Positions 63,510 to 64,000 of a stretch of 64,000 nt of DNA are shown in pieces. The DNA lies in NCBI RefSeq assembly GCF_013415845.1, contig NZ_CP058907.1:3038001-3102000 (forward strand). Reading direction: 5' to 3'. This DNA comes from Rhodopseudomonas palustris. Its GTDB lineage: Bacteria > Pseudomonadota > Alphaproteobacteria > Rhizobiales > Xanthobacteraceae. Positions within the stretch are counted from its first letter, which is position 1; each line of letters opens with the position of its first letter. The position numbers and the translations under genes are program-made. The notes beneath the pieces were generated by a model that was given only the letters and a program-made list of their open reading frames with translations, did not search any database and had not been told where the DNA came from.

Positions 63510-64000
63510 TCAGAACGGAATGTCGTCGTCCATATCGCTGCGGCCGCCGCCGCTGCTGGCCGGCATCGGCCGCCGTGCGCCGCCGCCACCCGAGGGGCCG
63601 CTGGAGCCGAAATCGCCGCCGGAGTTGTCGTCGCCATAGCCGCCGCCACCTCCGCCGCCGCTGCGGCCGTCGAGCATGGTCAGATTCGAGTTGAAGTTCT
63701 GCAGCACCACCTCGGTGCTGTAGCGCTCAGCGCCGCTCTGATCGGTCCATTTGCGTGTCTGCAGCTGGCCTTCGATGTAAACCTTCGCGCCTTTTCTCAG
63801 GTACTGCTCGGCGACCTTGCACAATCCCTCATTGAAGATCACCACGCGGTGCCACTCGGTCTTTTCCTTGCGCTCGCCGGTGGCGCGATCGCGCCAGGAC
63901 TCCGAGGTGGCGATCCGCAGGTTCGCAATCGGACGCCCATCCTGGGTCCGCTTGATCTCCGGATCGGCACCGAGATTCCCGACCAGGATCACCTTGTTCA
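63510..64000 (-). CDS. ssb: Single-stranded DNA-binding protein (5' end cut by window)
   Basis: The frame runs off the right edge; the visible part includes [17 protein letters not shown], the OB-fold core ([36 protein letters not shown]) and a glycine-rich linker. It ends with the acidic tip DMDDDIPF that binds partner proteins. The first four to eight residues are missing. The protein protects single-stranded DNA in replication and repair. Confidence 0.95.
   Translation of the reverse strand, partial: NKVILVGNLGADPEIKRTQDGRPIANLRIATSESWRDRATGERKEKTEWHRVVIFNEGLCKVAEQYLRKGAKVYIEGQLQTRKWTDQSGAERYSTEVVLQNFNSNLTMLDGRSGGGGGGGYGDDNSGGDFGSSGPSGGGGARRPMPASSGGGRSDMDDDIPF

Overview
The window looks like chromosomal DNA of a high-GC alphaproteobacterium of the Rhodopseudomonas/Bradyrhizobium group. 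This rests on gene content and codon usage only (Mrp antiporter, cobalt-type nitrile hydratase, DUF1254 and DUF2092 proteins, LTXXQ and DUF3309 proteins, HWE kinase); no rRNA or tRNA gene was found to confirm it.

Layout. (1) 1-10.1 kb: envelope genes on the minus strand (an eight-haem cytochrome c cut by the window edge, a SphA-like outer-membrane protein, an arylsulfatase, DUF1254 and DUF2092 proteins, two small exported proteins), with a divergent AraC-type regulator. (2) 10.2-18.3 kb, stress module A: VIT-family transporter, cytochrome b561-type protein, DUF4010/MgtC-like protein, amino-acid permease, ferric-reductase-like flavoprotein, LTXXQ protein, DUF3309 peptide, response regulator and sensor kinase. 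Several of these genes carry frameshifts. (3) 18.6-32.4 kb, accessory island: an orphan MbcA-like protein, an IS1595 remnant, an M41-peptidase-like fragment, then a Tn7-like transposition operon (tnsA, tnsB, tnsC, tniQ, tniQ). Its cargo is a putative uracil-DNA-glycosylase-fold/ADP-ribosyltransferase-like fusion and a three-gene minus-strand group (PIN-domain protein, small unknown, CoiA-like zinc-finger protein). Direct repeats of TTATGGGGTG after the PIN gene look like transposase-binding sites of the right end. (4) 33.0-37.4 kb, stress module B: paralogues of the VIT, flavoprotein, LTXXQ and DUF3309 genes of module A, all intact, plus an HWE kinase. (5) 37.4-64 kb, core-like genes: a methyltransferase; a six-gene Mrp-type cation/proton antiporter operon with fused A and B subunits; a vitamin-B6-linked cluster (YggS, SHMT, MocR/PdxR-type regulator, BenE-family transporter, pyridoxal kinase); a UvrD-like helicase; collagen-like and outer-membrane proteins; a nitrile hydratase operon; a serine hydrolase; queC, mazG, a CNNM/CorC-type protein and ssb (cut by the window end).

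The main points of interest are the CRISPR-less Tn7-like element, its TnsA-like protein lacking the usual QxK residues, its unusual cargo, and the decay of one of two stress modules flanking the island. No CRISPR array, rRNA or tRNA was seen.
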